Shown: piece after piece, positions 42,378-54,158 of the stretch
Layout of the letters: each line of letters opens with the position of its first letter
Position numbering within the stretch: the stretch's first letter is position 1
Origin: Cutaneotrichosporon cavernicola
Lineage: Eukaryota; Basidiomycota; Tremellomycetes; Trichosporonales; Trichosporonaceae
Assembly: GCF_030864355.1 (NCBI RefSeq)
Contig: NC_083393.1
Coordinates: 558,001 to 622,000 of the forward strand
Direction: 5' to 3'
DNA: 64,000 bases
The notes under the pieces: model-generated
What the model saw: the letters and a program-made list of their open reading frames with translations, nothing else
Databases searched by the model: none
Told to the model about the DNA's origin: nothing
Translations under genes and position numbers: made by a program

Positions 42378-45300
42378 ATGCTCCGCCGCCTGGGTCCGAT
42401 CACCTCTCCGAAGCGCATCGGGTTCTGGGCGGTTCGGGCTCGACCGCTCCAAATACGATGCAACTCGACCACTACCTCGGCAGAGGCTAAGGATTCGCCA
42501 AAACGCCGCAGCAGAAAGAAAACCACCACGATTGACTTTGACGACCTCCCGGCATTCAAGGTCGACGCGGAGGGTAACAGCGTCGGCCCGCTCGAGGACC
42601 TACTGGAGCTCGGGAAGGGTTACAGGCAAGGTAGGCCACCTATCTCCGTTATCTGACTGTAGTCACCTCTCGCTCCTCCAAGAGTGAGCTCAAGGAGCGG
42701 CACGACACGGCGGCGGCTGAGAATGCCGAGTTTGCGCACGCGGTCAAGGCCGGCAAAGTCCCGGATACAGCCCTCTCGCGGCTGGTGTACGATAACTGGC
42801 GCCGATTCCCAGACTGCATCCTGCTCACGCAGGTCGGGAGTTTCTTCGAGGTACTTTTTTGGATATTGTTGTGCGTGCTGATACAAGTCATATTTTGAGC
42901 CTGCGATTGAGGTTTCTGGTCTCCTCGGCACCAAGCTTACGAGCAAGACGTATAAATCCGGCACGTTCCCATTTACGGGGTTTCCGATACATCAGATCGA
43001 CAAGTACCTCAAGCTCCTGGTGCAGGATATGGGGTATACGGTCGTGCTGGTTGAGGAGGAGAAGGATCCGCTGCATCCTCAGCCGGTTGCTGATATTCGA
43101 CGCAAGGTCGCGCGCGTGGTCACGCCCGGCACGCTGGTTGATGAGAGCTGGTTGACGGGCCATGAGAGTCGGTACCTCCTCGCCATTGCTGAGGGCGAGG
43201 GAGAGGCGGTGGGGAAGAAACAGCTCGACGGAGAGGAGGAGGAGGGGACACCGCTGTACCTCGCGTACGCTGACGTGTCGACTGGCGAGTTCTTCACTAA
43301 AGCTGGGAGCACGACAGATATCGAGGACGAACTGGCGCGCCTCGCGCCGCGTGAAATTGTGCTCGACGCCGCCCTACGACACGCATGGCAGGCTGGGGAG
43401 GAGGGCCCCGGCGGGCTACTGGAACTCCTGCGCGTGTTGGGCGTACACGTCTCATTTGCTGAATCGAGGATAGGCCAGGCAGGTCTTGAACGTACCGCCA
43501 TCACCCTACTTCGCCATCACCTGGAATATGCGCTACGCGACCGCATGCCCGCCATGGACGAGGACGAGTTCAATCGCGAATCCCAGAGCACACAGATGCA
43601 CATTGACGCGGCGACATTGCAAGCCCTTGAGATCCGGCATGCTTTACGCCCCGGCGGGTTGGTGGGCATGCACTCGTCCCCTCTCAGCGCCAAGGGTACG
43701 CTTCTGAGCGTGCTGTCGCGCACCGTGACCGACTCTGGACACCGGCTGCTCAAGCGTTCTCTTACCGCACCGTCCACTAGCCTCCCAGCTATTAATGCGC
43801 GGTTATCCCTCGTGGCGGCTCTGCACGAGCGCGAGACACTACGCACCGACCTAAGGGACAGCCTTAGGACTTTGGGGGACGTCATGCGTATTGTGCAGCG
43901 ATTCCGCGCGTGGCGGGGTGATGTGAGCGATGTGTGGGACGTCGCGCGGTGGATCAGGGGCGTGGAAAGGCTGCGGGACCGGATCAGGGTGGATATCGGA
44001 CTCGAAGGTCGGCGGCGGAAGGCTGGAGAGGTTAAGGGTGTGGAGGGTGTGGAGAGACTCCAGGCGCTCGTCGATGCGTTTTCGCCGCTTCAAGACTTGG
44101 CGGCCGGGATCGAGGGCGCGATTGACGAGTCTCGCCTTCCCGGGCTGCAGGCGGAGGAACTGGGTGATGAGGATGAGGACGTGGCGCTGGATAAACGCAC
44201 ACAAGCGCGCTGGTGGTTGCGGCCGAGGTAAGTTGTTTTGGGCGTGGCGTGCTGACAGCAGCTTCTCGCTCGAGCTGAGTGAGCTGCATAAACGCATCAA
44301 GAGCCTGACGCGCAAGCGCGCGAAATTGGAATCTCGACTGCAAGACGAGTACGGCTCGTCACTGGCGCTGAGCATAAGTGCGCGGTGGGGATACGTTGTG
44401 ACCGCCAAGCGGCGGGACATTTTACCCAAGGAGCGCTTCCACGCAGTCACAGAGGCCAAGAGCACGCGCACGTACGCGTACAATGTAAGTCTTCCCCCAG
44501 CTTCCCCGCCAAGCTGACGCAAGGAATGGTCAAGCCTCGGTAACAAGTTGGACGAAGCGTACGTCGAGCTCGGGGTAGCCGAGGCGCGCGCGTTGAACCG
44601 GCTACGTGCAATGGTCGTCGAGCGCGCATCTACGATCCAAGCCAACGCCGAACTCGTCGACGAGCTCGACCTGACTGCCGGGTTCGCGCAGGCTGCCCTC
44701 GACTTGAATTACGTGCGGCCCGTCTTGGACGAGACCACGGACCTACAGATCGTCAATGGCCGCCACCCAAGTGTTGAGGCTGGCCTATTATCTCAAGCAC
44801 GCGCATTCACCCCCAATTCGACGGTGATGACTCGGAACAGTAATATGCACGTCATCACCGGTCCGAACCAAGGAGGAAAAAGTACACTTCTCCGCCAAAC
44901 TGCCGTGATAGCCATCTTGGCTCAAGCTGGCAGTTTTGTTCCAGCCGATAAAGCACAGATTGGTATTGTGGATAGGGTATTTTCGCGCGTCGGGGCTCGA
45001 GATGACCTGTTCCGCGATCGGAGTACGTTCATGCTCGAGATGGTGGAAACGGCCACGATTCTTCGTTCAGCTACACCACGGAGTTTGGTTATCATGGACG
45101 AGATTGGGCGAGGCACGACACTTAATGCGGGTATGGCGATTGCGTTTGCGACCCTCGATTATATCCTCTCCAATGTTGGGTGTCGGACACTTTTCGCAAC
45201 GCATTACCATGAACTCGCGAGGATGCTTGGTGCGGGATCCGAGTTGAGGGACGGCGTCGCATTCTTCTGCACCGACGTCCAGGAGGCGGGGGAGGGATTC

Positions 45301-45492
45301 TCTTATGCGTACAGGCTGCGGCCGGGGATCAATTACGACTCGCATGCGATCATGGCGGCACAGATTGCGGGTATGCCCGAGGGGTTTCTCGACGTTGCGC
45401 GGAGGACGCTAGCGGGGTTGGAGGGCAAGGAGGTAGGGAGGGAGAGTGACGTGGTAGAAGACGTGGTGGAGGCTGAGCAAGCAAGAGGGTAA
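42378..45492 (+). CDS. MSH1: Mitochondrial MutS homologue MSH1
   Basis: Five exons (42378-42630, 42663-42850, 42888-44227, 44262-44484, 44524-45492) give 990 aa. The Arg-rich acid-poor N-terminus (MLRRLGPITSPKRIGFWAVR) looks like a mitochondrial presequence. MutS domain I has DCILLTQVGSFFESYFEPA and FPIHQIDKYLKLLVQDMGY; the core has STQMHIDAATLQALEI and TLLSVLSRTVTDSGHRLLKR. The ATPase domain has VITGPNQGGKSTLLRQTA (Walker A), FMLEMVETATIL, SLVIMDEIGRGTT (Walker B) and TLFATHYHELARML. MSH1 maintains mitochondrial DNA. Walker A has Q where MutS usually has M. The 3' end is convergent with the phosphatase gene, 31 bp away. Confidence 0.93.
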
Positions 45493-45523
45493 CCTGCATG
45501 TAGGCATGTACATATGTCAAGGA

Positions 45524-47096
45524 TCAGAGCATCCAAATGTACGCGTCCTGGTTACTTATCTCCATGCCGTCTGGGGCGCAAATGGCCCAATCCCGCTCCC
45601 GCGACTCTTTCTGGGACGCAACAAACGCGTCGAGTGGACACAATGTACCACCACACTCGGGCCGCTCGACAGGCATCACGCGATCGCTGGGTCAGCCCGT
45701 CCCGGAGAAACTCACTTGATGAGCATGCGGATAAATCTCTCTCTTTTAGGGCCGCAGACAACGCGTTCGAACCGCCACCGCGCGCCAAAAGGCACAATCT
45801 CCGAAAGAACCCATTCTCGGGGTGGAACTGAGCCTTGAACAAGGACACGGCGGTTGATTCCCAGTGCCGCCTGAATAGCCACCATCTCGTTATCGTGTGT
45901 AAAGTCCTGCCGTCAGGTCGAGACGTAATGCAAGCGTTAACTGACGATGAAGAGACGTTGTCCCAAAGGAAATGTGGCGGGGTTAGCATCGAGCGTGCGG
46001 TTCGTACATGTTCCATCGACGACGGCCGAGTCGGTGAGCCGCGCCACAAGCTCGTTAACCCATCCCGCCTGAGTTAGCACATTCCGACGAAATCTCACCC
46101 CCATAGTTTGTGAATATGGCTAAATCAGCTCTGCCAAACAAGGACATACACTGCCGCCACCGAAGGCGTACCACCGCCCTACTTCACCAACATATCCCAC
46201 CGCCTCCCATTCATCGGTTGTGAGGAGGGAACACCAGCTACTCCATCGTCCAGTTCGGGCCGAGTCGAAGCCACACATGCCCGCGATGTTTGGGATGTCT
46301 TCCGGTTCCAACTGGACATTCCAGAGAGACGAGAGGCGAGCGGCAGCCGGGCCGAGGAGGTGGATCACTTCTGATACCTGAGTTTCGCCGGAATGGCTCG
46401 AGCGCTGCGCAGGGCAACTGTGCACACATAGTGTGTTGTTCACGCTCTCGCCTTCTGGGATGATCACGTCTACGATCCCCCTGCCGAGGCTGGAGAGGAA
46501 TAGATGCGCGGAGTCGAGGACGCGTCGGGCGCCGGAGGAGCGGATGAAGGGTGGGAGCGCGTAGTGTCGGAAGTCGAGGCCGCTTGCGCGGGCGCTGGGG
46601 TCAGTCCCTGCCAAAGGAAATGGGGGAACTCACGCTTCTCTCCCAGGCTGGGTAAGTTCGCCAAACTCCCACCCTTTCATCGTTAGATCAGCTGTCCGCA
46701 AAAATGGGTCCGTCGCGTTAACCAGTTTTGCCAGTGTCTTGCGGAGGCGTACTGCTGCGCCCGAGGTGGGATACCGCGCCGTGTGGCGGTGCAACTTGCG
46801 TGAGCCATGTGAGCCATTGGCTGAGCCATTGTGAGCCATGTAAGCAGCCTGGAGATACGCACCACGGATACTTGGTCCACTGAGCAGCCGCCTGGGAGTG
46901 GTGGTATTCGGTGAGGGATCAGAGGGGCATAGGCGCCAAGGTTGCGGATCCATATTGCCTCGTTCTTGTTGGGCAGGTTGTGCGCGATGAGGAGGATTGG
47001 GAACAGGAGCAGGAGCAGTACCGCGATGACAGCGGGGTAAGCGTATACTGGTGGCGCGCGGCGGTGATGTCCTAGGAGGGGGGTGCGTTCGGACAT
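45524..47096 (-). CDS. Membrane-anchored histidine acid phosphatase with RHT in place of RHG
   Basis: Seven exons (47096-46863, 46794-46634, 46594-46150, 46119-46099, 46068-45946, 45906-45716, 45686-45524) give 445 aa. [15 protein letters not shown] is followed by a signal anchor ([20 protein letters not shown]). The histidine-phosphatase branch 2 core reads [40 protein letters not shown], then [20 protein letters not shown] and [16 protein letters not shown], where HDNE is the catalytic HD motif. The active-site RHGxRxP appears as RHTARYP: both catalytic His and Arg are kept but Gly is Thr. Paired Cys residues resemble phytase/MINPP-type enzymes. Substrate (phytate or other phosphomonoesters) is unknown. 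Exon 4 is only 21 nt. Confidence 0.85.
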
Positions 47097-47318
47097 GATG
47101 CATTGGAGAGAAGGATGGAGACTCAAGAGGTAGAGTTTGTGAGCACGTTTGTTATTGCGGAATGTTCATTGAGCGGGGCCGACAGCCCCACCCGCGTTAC
47201 TGTATCAGATCTCACTGCAGCCGCAGCATCACAGCGCCGTCCATCCACTTCACCTTCCTCATGTACTCACATCGCAGTATCCGTAACATCCCTATGCTTC
47301 CACAACTTTATTGATACA

Positions 47319-48957
47319 CTACGCCTCGACGAACGCACGGAACGCCTCCGTGTCCTGCTTCGCCTGCCACTTATACTCGACGCCTGCACCCATGAAGATG
47401 ACGTCGCCACGGGCGACGGGGATTGATCCGGAGCCAGCCCACTTGATGAGAGCCTCGCCGTTCGTGATGATGGCGATACTAGGCCCCTCGATAGGTCGGT
47501 GCGTCGTCATTTCGTCCCTAGCCAGATGGACGCGGAGGACCGAGAACTCGTCAATGGGTGGGTCGTAGAGGAGAGTGGTGGGGTCACGGTTGAACTCATG
47601 AGGCTGCAGCTCCTGCTTCTCCGCTGGCCCGGCCTCGTACGTGAGCATGTCGACGAGGGTTGGCACGTCGCGCAGCTTGGGCGTCAGGCCTGCGCGCACA
47701 ACGTTGTCAGACGTCGCCATGCACTCGATGATGTCTGTCGTCAGCGGCTGGGGTGACAAGCGCAATGGCCGCAAAGGCCGCACTCACCTCCACAGATGTA
47801 TGCGTGCGGCACGTTGGCGCCGAGGAACACAGCCTGACCCGTCTCGAGGTCGATGACGTTGAGGAGGAACACGCACAGCGTGCCAACGTCGGCAGGGTAC
47901 TGCTCGTCGAGGGTGATCACGAGCTCGCGGAGGCGCTCCTCGCAGGGCGCAACCTTGCCAGACTTGTAGCGGCGGACAAGCTTCTCGATCGCGCCCTCGT
48001 ACTGCTCCTTCGTCGCGTGCATAACTGCGGAGAACACAGCCTTGATGGCGGCCTTCTGCGCGTCGGTCGTCGGCTCGAACGGGCCCTGGGCGGCCTTGTC
48101 AACAGCGTCGTGGGACGTTGGGAGGCCGAGTGACTTTGCCAGCTTGTCGATCGCATCCTCAGGCACAATGTCTCCCAGCTCTGGGACGGTGATGAGGTTC
48201 TGCAGCAGGATCGGGCCTGGGACAAAGTTGAGGAACGCGCGGAAGGGCGTGAGCGCAATGGCCATCTCAGGCTTGTGGTTGGGGTCTGCGGTCAGTGGGT
48301 GCGAGGGACGATGAGGCAAGGTGAAGCGTGACCACGCGTCGCTCCGGGGTCGCACCGGGGTCATGGACACACCCTCCTTGGTAGCAGAGTCTCACAGGAG
48401 CTGACAACCACACTCACCCTTGTAGATATCAGGCCTCTCCTTGTGAAGCTGACTCGCCAACGTCTTGTCAGGGTGCGCCTGGATGCTGAGTGCGGTGCCG
48501 ATCGAGAGCACCTTGAAGAGGAACGGCAGCGCGCCGTCCCTGGTATCGGGGAACTTTTGTGCGACCTTGCTACCGATAAGGTTGGGGTGTGCAGCGAGGT
48601 ATTCGCTCAGCAGCCCCGTCGCAGTGCGCGAGGGATTGGACGGGTGTGTGCCCATCCAGAGCTGGTGTCAGCTGCGTAGCTTGTGTCACTAGAGGCGCCG
48701 ATCGATCCAGGGGCGGTATGTCACCCCGGCGCATTCGTTTGATCGGCCCACACCTTCCACGTTCGCTGGGAGCAACCGGAAAGGAAGGTGTGAGGAAGGA
48801 GTTGAAGACTCACCTCGGCGTAGGGCTTGTCCTGCACGATAGTAAAGTCGGGGACGGACTCGCGGGCGTACTGGGCTGCAAGGGAGGCCGAGCCACGCTT
48901 GCCCCAGTCATACGAGTTGATGCCTGGGGCGACCTTGAAGGCGGGAGGTGGGGACAT
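47319..48957 (-). CDS. PMI40: Mannose-6-phosphate isomerase, type I
   Basis: Four exons (48957-48814, 48661-48418, 48285-47788, 47734-47319) give 433 aa, the usual type I length. Motifs are APGINSYDWGKRGSASLAA, LWMGTHPSNPS, LPFLFKVLSIGTALSIQAHP (zinc ligands Q and H), YKDPNHKPEMAIALTPFRAF (E and H ligands), AVFLGANVPHAYICGD-IIEC (H ligand) and ATSDNVVRAGLTPKLRD. It interconverts fructose-6-P and mannose-6-P, feeding GDP-mannose for glycosylation and capsule or wall mannans. Introns 1 and 2 are longer (152 and 132 nt) than the local norm. A G-rich array lies 60-110 bp upstream of the start. Confidence 0.95.
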
Positions 48958-49909
48958 GTTCGGATCAGATGAGGAGAGGAAGGTAGATGAGATGGATAGG
49001 TGTTGTGTTGTTGGTGAGGGTGAGGGTGAGGGTGAGGGTGTGGGTGTGGGAGATGGGAAGTGGGAAGTGGATCTGGGAGGAGATGGGAGAGTGGAGCGTT
49101 ATGTGGAGCGACTACAGAGAGAGAAGGGAAGAAGAAGAGAGTGACGAGGACAGTCAAGTAGATGACGAGTTTCTTAGTTTGAGCACTCCGCGTAGTGAGG
49201 ATGACAAGTACAAGGTTTGGTAGTTGGGGGGCATGCAAACGCGAGAGTGAGATGATATCACTTTGAGCGGTAAGGGCGGTTATTTCAGGTAGAGCGGATC
49301 AACGTGTCGCATCCCCCTTTGATCCCGCCTTGGCCCGCATGTTGACCTTTGTTGCCTTGGTGTACCTAGGATTCTAGGATGCCGCCGGGAACCTGCTCAC
49401 TCCTCACTCCCGCTCCCATCTCCTCAGGGCCCTAGGCCGAGAACAACTGAGCATCCTGACAGCGCAGCTCAAATTCAAATTCAATCAATTCTAACATGAC
49501 AGGACGAGCATTGGAATTGGGCGCGACGCGCTCGGACTCTTACAACAGATCCAGATCCAGACCTGTACCGGATCCTCGCGTCCGCCTCGCAGGGATCTCT
49601 TGCTCGCTTTCAAAGTATAAACTACAGAGGTGGCGAGGATCCTTAACCAGGGTAATCGGGTACCAAGTATACCAGGAGCTCGGCCCGGTTACAGGGTAGG
49701 GTTGGGAGATCACTCTTACTTTCAGGGCGTCGTGTCCGTTCTCAACTTGACTTGGGTGACCATCTCATCATGATCATGCTCATCGTCTCGTCAGGGGCCC
49801 AACGACTCCGTGCCGAGTGGGACGGGATAAGAGTCAGACAGTCAAGGAATGGGCAATACGGGCTGTAGACAAATTCAGCCGAAGAATGGCCCGACTCCCT
49901 ATGAAAAGG
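48958..49909. other. Intergenic region upstream of PMI
   Basis: 952 bp include the GAGGGT array at about 49013-49075 and AAATTCAAATTCAATCAATTC near 49470. No convincing gene was seen. Confidence 0.5.
49013..49075 (+). repeat. GAGGGT/GTGGGT array, G-quadruplex candidate
   Basis: At least eight GGG runs separated by 2-5 nt lie on the plus strand (GGTGAGGGTGAGGGTGAGGG and onward). This is the template strand for PMI and lies just upstream of its start codon, so it is probably in the promoter or 5' leader. Confidence 0.75.
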
Positions 49910-52221
49910 CTACGATAAGACGACGTTGGGGTCAAACCAGAACTCCTGGCCGGGCACGAGATTCGCAAATGGGTCCGTCCCATTCTGTAGCATGCCAAGA
50001 AAGAAGGCGTCCTGGTGTCAGCTCCTTGAGCTTTATGACTCATGACTCACGAGGTCGAGCAACGCAGTAGCGTTGGCGGGGTTCTCGGGTGGCGGTACCT
50101 CACTTTCCGGGAGGGCGTGTTCCTCCTCGCTTGACACCAGCACGTGTAGCAGCCGCTGCATGAAACGGCCGACAAAGCCCATAACCGTCTCGCCGTCGCC
50201 GAGCGTTGCGCTGTCGCAGCATTTCGAGAGGCGGCGGACATAGCCTGTCACAACGCGACGCTGGAAATGCGGAAGGCGGGAGAAGAGCTTGAGTCAGCGT
50301 ATCCTGGGTACAGGAGTTCGCCGACGCGCAAAGCGACGCCAGAGCTCACATTATACACCATAACTCCAAAGCTGGAGATATGTGTCGCACTCGTGTCCTG
50401 GAGATAGCGCAGGATCCCCCTTAACCCAATCGCCTCAGTCTGCAGCGTGAACAGCTCGGCGAGGTGGAGCCAGTCTATGACATTGGCGTCGCGCTCGTTC
50501 GGAGCGCACATGTCGAGCATGTGCCACTTGATCTTGAGGAGATGGTTTAGGTCAAACCACTTGAGGAAAACTTGTTCCCACTCGGTGATCATGCCAGTTG
50601 CTGAGGTCAGCTTCGAACTCGCTCCCTAGCACAAGTGCCAACACACATGGATCAAGAGGGAACCAACGCTTCATATGCTGCTCGATCTGGGCGTACAGGT
50701 CCGTAAGAATCGCCCACGACAGGTCTGGTGACATTGTGGCGAGGTTACGCCGATACTTGACCCACATACGATACGTCGAGGCCGAGGAGAAGGAGCAGGC
50801 ATGGCGCATATCGCCGCACCCAAGCCACGCGGTCTCTTCAGCCCAGGAGGCGGCGTCGGGGATCTCGTCGAGCTTGACTGTCGGTGGGAGCGAGTAGACG
50901 TCCGAGTACAGCCTGTCGAAGGCTGAGTTTAGCTCGTTCGTGCGCTGGATGAAGAGGCAGGTGGTGTGGGAGGCAAGCAGTTGTCGACTCACATGAAAGA
51001 GTGTACCACGTGCGCTCGTGGTTGGCGATCTTGCGCGCCTGGACCTCAGATGACGGCAGCGGATGGTTGCGCTGAAGATGCAGGCCGAGCTGGTATCCGA
51101 GTCGTATTCCAATACCGAGTTTAAGCCAGCTACTGGCGTCGGTAGGGTCCTTCCAGCACACAATGAGAATCAGGCTCTGGATGAGGCCGATATCGCACTG
51201 GCCCAGTCCTACAGCGCGATCGATAACAACATTAGCATGCACCAGGAGGGCGCGATACAGTGGCCGGCGGAAGAACTTGGCCGCGATGGCGAGGAGGGAG
51301 GAGAGGAGGATCGGGCTCGCTGCGCGGAGGTACGGCAGCGTGTAGAGGTATGGGTCGAGAGTGGCGGTCATGGGGTTCAGGTGCTGCATGTATCTGTCAT
51401 TAGCTTGAGAATGGCAAATTAAGCTGACAAGGCGAGAAGCGTCTCCGCCTCATGAGTGGTTACGAGACCCTGTGTTACTGTCGTCAGCTGGAGAAGGGAG
51501 CGGGGCATACTGGGATCCTCGCCATCACCGACTTCAGTTGGCCGCAGGTCTGGTGGCGCATCGCTGCCATTCATGTCCCGCGGAAGCTGGGGGTCGAGGT
51601 ACTTTCTAATATCGGTGCGCTTGGACGCAGACGCAACAGCGGACGACGATGCCTCCGAGGGCGTGGAGAAGCGCACGCTCGACTCGGACATGACGTCGCG
51701 AGGGTGCGCGGGCCGGCCATGGTGGCGAGGGAGATGCGCGTGGTGGATAGGAGGAGGATGGGGATGAGGATGGAGATGGGGACAGGGATGGGGATGGAGT
51801 TGAGGTTGGGGTTGAGACCGGGAAGCGTGGTGGTCAGGTTGAGGGAGAAGGGGCGCATGTCCCACGCGCTGATGTTTGCGGTGGTCTGGGTGCTCGGCGT
51901 TTCCCGGATGCTCTGACGGGGTCCTCGGCGCAATGTTGGCCTTTGGCACCGGCGACCGTGGTGATCCAGTCGCGGAATCGTTTCGTCGTCGCCGCTTGCG
52001 CTCATACACGCACTCGAGGCTGAGGCGCTGGCAGCGCTGACATGGGGATGACTGGTCCTCGTTTCCCAAGCACCGTGTCTGCGTCAGTTAGATCAAGCCC
52101 AACATACCTTGATCTTCCGGCATCCCATGCAGGCCAGAAGATGCCGTTGGTGCCGTTTCCGATGAGGCGGGAGGACCTTTGAATCGTCGCCGTTGGCAAT
52201 GTCCGCGTTATCCTGGTCCAT
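49910..52221 (-). CDS. Zn2Cys6 fungal transcription factor
   Basis: Eight exons are inferred; the first is 52221-52108 and the last about 50013-49910. The N-terminus spliced across a 29-nt intron gives LLACMGCRKIK-TRCLGN, then SPCQRCQRLSLECVYERKRRR: a full C-x2-C-x6-C-x9-C-x2-C-x6-C binuclear zinc cluster followed by a basic patch. A His/Pro-rich disordered linker leads to the fungal-specific regulatory domain: HLNPMTATLDPYLYTLPYLR, SLILIVCWKDPTDASSWLKL, GIRLGYQLGLHL and ERTWYTLSSFDRLYS. The last exon adds DAFFLGMLQNGTDPFANLV and a WFDPNV end. Target genes are unknown. It is divergent from eIF3h, but 700 bp separate them. Confidence 0.85.
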
Positions 52222-52919
52222 GGTGGTGAGTGCGGAACCAAGATTGCCGCTGGGTTAGATGGATTTCCTGACCGGCTTATTTTCGGTTCCGCAGTCAGAT
52301 GGGCTGCATACAGATAGACAACGACGCGTCATGGATCATAGAACAGAAAACGAGGAGAGTGGTACAGCGCGAGAGCAGATAAGATACTGGCAAGACCGGT
52401 GAGCGCCAAGGGGCTCAGCCAAGGGGCTCATCGGACTGAGCGCTGCAATGACGGTCGCACCTGTCTGTGCAGTTGCACACGGGTCTGGGTGGAGGCAGCG
52501 TCGATGCCAATTTGCCTTTCCTAATGGGATTCCAACTCTGAGTCACTTGATCTCCGGCCATCATCATACACTTTCCCTCGAGATAGCCCACAACATCAGA
52601 GAAGAGTTGGATTACTATTGTCCGAGAAGGATATCGGCGTCGATGATCTCGGATCGAGGCGTCGGTCTTGCCCAACACCGGTACTCAGTTCCTTGTCGGC
52701 GGCGGAACCAAAACCATGTTTCTTGAAACCACGTGACTCTCTCGCGGCGATCACGCGGGAATTGCCGAATCTCCGCACCGTGGCAAAGTAAGTTGCGTTT
52801 TTGCGAGACCCATTGTCCGCCACCACCAACGCCTCGACCGCCATCGCCGTCAGCATCGACATCCCCCTCCCTACCCCTCCCACCCCACCACCCCCCCACC
52901 ACCCCCAAAAGACGCCAAC
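52222..52919. promoter_or_regulatory. Divergent promoter region, zinc-cluster gene / eIF3h
   Basis: 698 bp. The 60 bp before the eIF3h ATG are almost pure C/A (CACCCCACCACCCCCCCACC), a strong pyrimidine-type leader. No other feature is seen. Confidence 0.45.
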
Positions 52920-54158
52920 ATGACGTCCATGGCCGCCGCGATCGCGGCTTCGCTCCCCGCGCAGGTCGCGCCGACGCCCGCCCCCGCCCCAGCTCCCGCC
53001 AAGGTGCCCGCGCGCATGGAGGGCTTCCTTGACGTTGAGGCCGCCCGTGAGGTCGAGAGCGTCAAGCTCAACTCGCTTGTGCGTACTACTTTGTTATTCA
53101 CGAGAGAATGCAACTGACACTCAGGCGTTCCTCAAGATCTCCAAGCACTCGACCGACACGTTGCCCCAGCCTCCCGCGCACTCGTTCCAGCAGGACCGTC
53201 AGGCGCCGCCGCACACGGCCCTCTCGTCGCACCCCGACGCGCTGGGCATCCTTCTGGGTCTCGACCTCGACGGCGTTATGGAGGTTGAGGACTGCTTTGC
53301 CCTCCCCGGCGGCGAGAGCAGCCTCGGTGGTGAGTTGGGTGGCGAGACAGCCAACTAGAACTAACAATAGCCACGTCGTACTCGACGCGCCTGCTCAACC
53401 ACCTCCGCGAGGTGCAGACCCCCGACTCGCCCGTCGGCGTCTACCTCTCGACCCACAACGGCGGTTTCATCACTCGTGGAGCCGTCGACCTCCTTGTCGC
53501 CGTTGAGAAGGCCGCTGGGCGCGGCAAGGCGATCCTCGTCATCCACGACGCGAGCAAGGCCGCCGCGTCCGGCGACCTTAGCCTCAAGGCGTACAAGCTG
53601 AGCGAGGGCGCCCGCGTTGCCGCCAAGGAGGGCAAGTGGGACGCAAACGCGCTCCAGGAGAACAAGATTACCGCGTCGACCATGCTCTCCCCCCTCCCCG
53701 TCACTATCACCAGCTCGTCGCTCGTCAGCGCCTTCCTCGCGACCCTGACCACGTCTGCGACCGAGACTCGCCCGACCCTCGCCGCCCCAGCCGTTCCCCT
53801 CCCCCCGACGTTTGCTCCCCTCGTCAACCCCCTCCCGACATCGCTTCCCGAGAACCTCGGCAACACGCTCGACGGCCTCCAGTTGTACAGCCACGAGGCC
53901 AACAACCTGGCCTTCATGAACCGTCAGCTGCAGCGCGAGAAGGCCAAGCACGAGAGCATGGTCAAGGAGCGCGAGGAGGAGAATGTGCGTCGCCGCAAGG
54001 CCGGCCAGGCCGAGCTCCCTATCATCAGCTCAGAGTTCCGCTCCGCCACCAAGGAGCACTCGCGGTTGGAGATGATGTGCCTCCAGGGCCAGGTCGACGG
54101 GCTCGCCAAGAGCATGGGCGCCGAGGCCGGCAAGGGTCTCGTGAGGTGTTACCTGTAG
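52920..54158 (+). CDS. EIF3H: Translation initiation factor eIF3 subunit h
   Basis: Three exons (52920-53078, about 53125-53333, and about 53372-54158). After an Ala/Pro-rich lead the MPN domain starts VESVKLNSL-AFLKISKHST and continues PDALGILLGLDLDGVMEVED, LREVQTPDSPVGVYLSTHNG and AILVIHDASKAA. The metal-binding JAMM residues are absent, as expected for eIF3h. The C-terminal part (LKAYKLSEGARVAAKEGKWD, ITASTMLSPLPVTITSSSLV, LYSHEANNLAFMNRQLQREK) matches the eIF3h-specific region. It is part of the octameric eIF3 core. A second Met at codon 4 is an alternative start. Confidence 0.9.
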
